Shown piece after piece: positions 12,227 to 14,113 of a stretch of 14,113 nucleotides of DNA. Both the position numbers and the translations under genes were made by a program. Source of the stretch: Microseira sp003486305 (GTDB taxonomy: Bacteria > Cyanobacteriota > Cyanobacteriia > Cyanobacteriales > Aerosakkonemataceae); contig DALYJX010000201.1 in the NCBI GenBank assembly GCA_031969655.1, positions 1 through 14,113 on the forward strand, read 5' to 3'. The number at the start of each line of letters is the position of its first letter. Position 1 is the stretch's first letter. The notes under the pieces were generated by a model. That model made no database searches. It saw nothing but the letters and a program-made list of their open reading frames with translations, and had not been told where the DNA came from.

Positions 12227-12260
12227 GGTAATTGGTAATTGGTAATTGGTAATTGGTAAT
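12227..12260. repeat. heptamer tandem repeat (GGTAATT), nearly 5 copies
   Basis: Four perfect GGTAATT units (12227-12254) and a fifth partial unit (GGTAAT) begin 8 bases after the mnmE stop. The last unit forms the left arm of the hairpin at 12256-12330. Confidence 0.9.
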
Positions 12261-12330
12261 GGCAGATTTATGATGGTACATTTTAGATTTAAACTCGCTC
12301 TAAAATCCGCAATCATCAATCTGCCATTAC
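12256..12330. terminator. long hairpin between convergent genes, putative bidirectional terminator
   Basis: The 19-bp arms 12256-12274 and 12312-12330 pair with one mismatch (GTAATGGCAGATT/AATCTGCCATTAC at the base). A further inner 8-bp stem, ATTTTAGA (12280-12287) and TCTAAAAT (12299-12306), caps it. It lies between mnmE (plus) and the PilH-like gene (minus), and its right arm covers the last codon and stop of the latter. This placement fits a shared transcription end or a small MITE-like insertion. No strong U-tract is present on either strand. Confidence 0.6.
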
Positions 12331-12692
12331 TTAACCCGCAACAATTCCTTCACAGTCACCACCAAATCTTGGGGGCGGAAAGGCTTAGCAATATAAGCAT
12401 CTGCACCTTGCTTCATACCCCAGTAACGATCGAATTCTTCTCGCTTGCTCGAACATATTACTACGGGTAAGTCTTCGCCTACGTTGCTTCTCAGCCAGCG
12501 GCAAACTTCGTAACCGTTCATCCGAGGCATCACGATATCCAGAACTACTAAATCTGGACAATCTCGCTGAATTTGCTCTAGGGCTTCCACCCCATCGCTA
12601 GCCACTGTAACGTTGATCCCTACGCTTTTCAGCACTCTTGAGATCATATCGCGTTGTATCGCACTGTCATCTACAACCAAAACTTTACTCAT
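12327..12692 (-). CDS. PilH/CheY-like single-domain response regulator
   Basis: This 121-residue protein consists solely of a receiver domain. D8 and D9, phospho-acceptor D52 (VVLDIVMP), S81/S82 (VVICSSKRE) and K103 (AYIAKPF) are all present. The stretch CSSKREEFDRYWGMKQGADAYIAKPFRPQDL is typical of the cyanobacterial PilH/PixH/TaxY type, which relays signals from CheA-like kinases to type IV pilus motors for phototaxis or motility. A ribosome-binding site (GGGGTG) precedes the ATG. No CheA, CheW or methyl-accepting protein gene is adjacent, so the pathway cannot be fixed. It follows a 767-bp gene-free upstream region and converges on mnmE. The PatA-type regulator at 2016-3311 may belong to the same class of circuit, but it is 9 kb away. 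Confidence 0.92.
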   Translation of the reverse strand: MSKVLVVDDSAIQRDMISRVLKSVGINVTVASDGVEALEQIQRDCPDLVVLDIVMPRMNGYEVCRWLRSNVGEDLPVVICSSKREEFDRYWGMKQGADAYIAKPFRPQDLVVTVKELLRVK

Positions 12693-13459
12693 AGCACCCC
12701 GTCTAATTTCCGATTTTCGAGTTCAAAACTTAACTGCAAAAGATAGTTTATAGGCAGCGTTGTTGATTTTTCCCCAGATATAACCTATATAAGTCTACCG
12801 AGCTTGGATTTTGCTAGCGGCTAGGTTGGGTTGCGGTTCTAACATCTGGAGCAGATTGTTTCCCATATCGAGCTTAGTCCTTGATTTCTCTATTCCCCCA
12901 CATCGAGTAAATTTACTTAATTTCGGGTAATTCTGTATTTTTCCGTTTGGTAATTACACCCACTCTTTACTTGAGAAAGTATTGATAGGAACTAATCACC
13001 TCAACTGTTTGCGTAAATTTGCTATCAGAAACTTTGCCCTTGATATTACTTTAAACCATAAAAATACAAAAAATGCAAGCCTAGACTTTCTTTACTTAAT
13101 CTTTAAATGACCCGGCCTGTTTATCCGTTAATTCACAAATACTAAATAATTTACACTTAATTTGAGCCAGAGATCGAGGGTGTTATCCGGGAGAAAACTC
13201 CGCGATCTTACGGCGAGCAACCCAGAAAACGCCAAATCCAGCCAAAAAACTGCACATTTTGATTTAAAAAAACATACTTAATACGGAAGAGCTTGACAGA
13301 CTTGGCAAAAAAACCGCATTTTTACGGATATACCCGACAAAGCCGATGGGCAGATCAAGGTTTCTACTGATAGTAGGGGCAAGTGTACGCGAGGTTGGTA
13401 AAACCCGCCCCTACTTTTAATCTCTACCAAAGGTTGTAAAATGCTGCCTCACCCATTGC
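12693..13459. other. 767-bp gene-free region upstream of the PilH-like gene
   Basis: No credible protein-coding frame was found on either strand. The longest, a TTG frame from 13162, encodes 39 residues with no family resemblance. The region is moderately AT-rich with many short A/T runs and no HIP1 site, unlike most neighbouring intergenic DNA. It must hold the promoter and leader of the PilH-like gene and the end of the SagB-like gene. A long leader, a regulatory RNA or lost genes could account for the rest. The only clear structure is the hairpin repeat at 13372-13415. Confidence 0.5.
13372..13415. repeat. GTAGGGGC palindromic repeat / hairpin
   Basis: The arms AGTAGGGGC (13372-13380) and GCCCCTACT (13407-13415) surround 26 bases, which include a smaller GGTT/AACC dyad. 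It lies about 45 bases past the stop of the minus-strand SagB-like gene. TTTTAA follows on the plus strand. Similar TAGGGGC…GCCCCTA palindromes are widespread in cyanobacterial intergenic DNA. Confidence 0.7.
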
Positions 13460-14113
13460 TTACTGCGATCGCGGACGCCCGAGTGTCGTGATGTAAAGCA
13501 CCGCTTCATCCGCAGGAATACCTAAGACTTCGTTGACCTGGTTATCAAAGAAACCGCCAATGCCGCTAACGCCCAAATTAAGGCGAATGGCGGCTAAATT
13601 CAGCCGTTGTCCCAAATGACCGGCGTCCATGTGTAGGTAGCGGTAAACGCGATCGCCATGTTTTGCCACCGCTTTTTTGAGATCCGCCGTATGGAATAAC
13701 ACCGCCGCCGCATCCCGTCCCAACTCTTGACCCAAACACAGATAATGCAACTCGTGCCGGAAGTTTTTAAAGCGAATTTGCCGCAATTCTTCAGCAAGAG
13801 GCGCGTAATAGTAACAACCTTCTTCCAGGCCATCTACCCCAGACACGGCGATAAAAGTCTCAATTAAACTTAAATCAAAATAGTCGGGCGAAGCATCCAA
13901 ACCGCCATCAATATAGTGTTGGGGCTGATAGGTGAAATCAAGCAAAGCATTCAATTCATTTAACGTCAAATTTGCCCCCGTATAGGCACGAGTAGAACGA
14001 CGGCGGAGAATAGTATTTTCCAGATCCTGCAAATTTTCTCCCCAGTCAATCGGGGCACTTTGTGTCGAAACCTTCAAACAAAAAGGAAAATTATACTTAT
14101 CTTCCAGGGATTT
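13460..14113 (-). CDS. SagB/ThcOx-type nitroreductase-family protein, C-terminal part (runs off the window)
   Basis: The last 217 codons are present. The frame remains open to the window edge at 14113, so the true start lies outside; the TTG at 14077 is not a convincing start. The segment contains the flavin-reductase core: NTILRRRSTRAYTG near its start (nitroreductase RRSxR motif), then CYYYAP, RDAAAVLFHTAD and HMDAGHLGQRLNLAA, followed by VSGIGGFFD and a …LYITTLGRPR ending. Full-length cyanobacterial members are about 500 residues, with two related domains; this is the second. They are FMN-dependent dehydrogenases related to the azoline oxidases of peptide natural-product pathways. The free-standing double-domain cyanobacterial form has no settled substrate. 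No peptide-precursor or cyclodehydratase gene is visible in the window. Confidence 0.9.
   Translation of the reverse strand, partial: KSLEDKYNFPFCLKVSTQSAPIDWGENLQDLENTILRRRSTRAYTGANLTLNELNALLDFTYQPQHYIDGGLDASPDYFDLSLIETFIAVSGVDGLEEGCYYYAPLAEELRQIRFKNFRHELHYLCLGQELGRDAAAVLFHTADLKKAVAKHGDRVYRYLHMDAGHLGQRLNLAAIRLNLGVSGIGGFFDNQVNEVLGIPADEAVLYITTLGRPRSQ

Noticed and set aside
13162..13281. 39-residue TTG-started frame in the intergenic region
   Set aside because: There is no ribosome-binding site, no family resemblance and a composition like the surrounding non-coding DNA.
14075..14077. TTG as start codon of the SagB-like protein
   Set aside because: The frame stays open to the window edge with protein-like codons, and known family members are about twice as long.
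1..14113. tRNA, rRNA, CRISPR or transposase genes
   Set aside because: I looked for cloverleaf arms, conserved rRNA stretches, regular spacer arrays and DDE-type proteins by eye and found none.

Overview
This window is cyanobacterial chromosomal DNA, most likely from a large-genome filamentous or otherwise repeat-rich species. I count 16 copies of the HIP1 octamer GCGATCGC in 14.1 kb, where chance predicts well under one. The gene content agrees: a PatA-type response regulator with a DUF4388 domain, a PilH/CheY-like regulator, a membrane-anchored Hanks-type kinase of cyanobacterial type, a Ub/Mut7-C RNase, MnmE and a SagB/ThcOx-type oxidoreductase. The gaps between genes are full of heptameric tandem repeats and dispersed palindromes, also typical of these organisms. 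Genus assignment is not possible from this alone.

Positions 1-2015 form an accessory, toxin-antitoxin-like stretch. A three-gene operon of two unknown small proteins and an orphan HicB-like protein (196-853) is bracketed by inverted copies of one palindromic repeat. Next comes a MazE-like antitoxin and a MazF/PemK toxin (1043-1620) bracketed by direct copies of a second repeat. The toxin gene carries one in-frame stop codon, and beyond it lies the stub of a probable aspartic-protease gene that runs into the repeat.

Positions 2016-7335 hold a PatA-like response regulator (minus), a large predicted ABC-class ATPase (COG3044, plus), a previously uncalled 48-residue CxxC/CxxC protein (plus), the Ub/Mut7-C RNase (minus) and an 82-residue conserved-looking unknown (minus). 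They are separated by intergenic regions containing hairpins and repeats.

Positions 7415-9304 hold the stub of a membrane-protein gene that reads into repeat-like sequence, followed 3 bases later by an intact serine/threonine kinase with a C-terminal membrane anchor. Two small unknown genes follow on the minus strand (9494-9757 and 9835-10314). The second diverges from a small XRE regulator (10556-10825) that is packed tightly against mnmE (10831-12219). In the divergent region, a perfect 14-bp palindrome fills the spacer of a strong sigma70-type promoter that reads toward the unknown gene. This is the clearest regulatory circuit in the window: the XRE protein probably represses its divergent neighbour.

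Positions 12219-14113 contain a convergent mnmE/pilH-like gene pair joined by a long hairpin, a 767-bp gene-free region upstream of the pilH-like gene, and the C-terminal half of a SagB/ThcOx-type nitroreductase that runs off the right edge. A striking theme is heptamer repeats: at least four arrays with unrelated unit sequences. One is translated in frame inside the MnmE GTPase domain.
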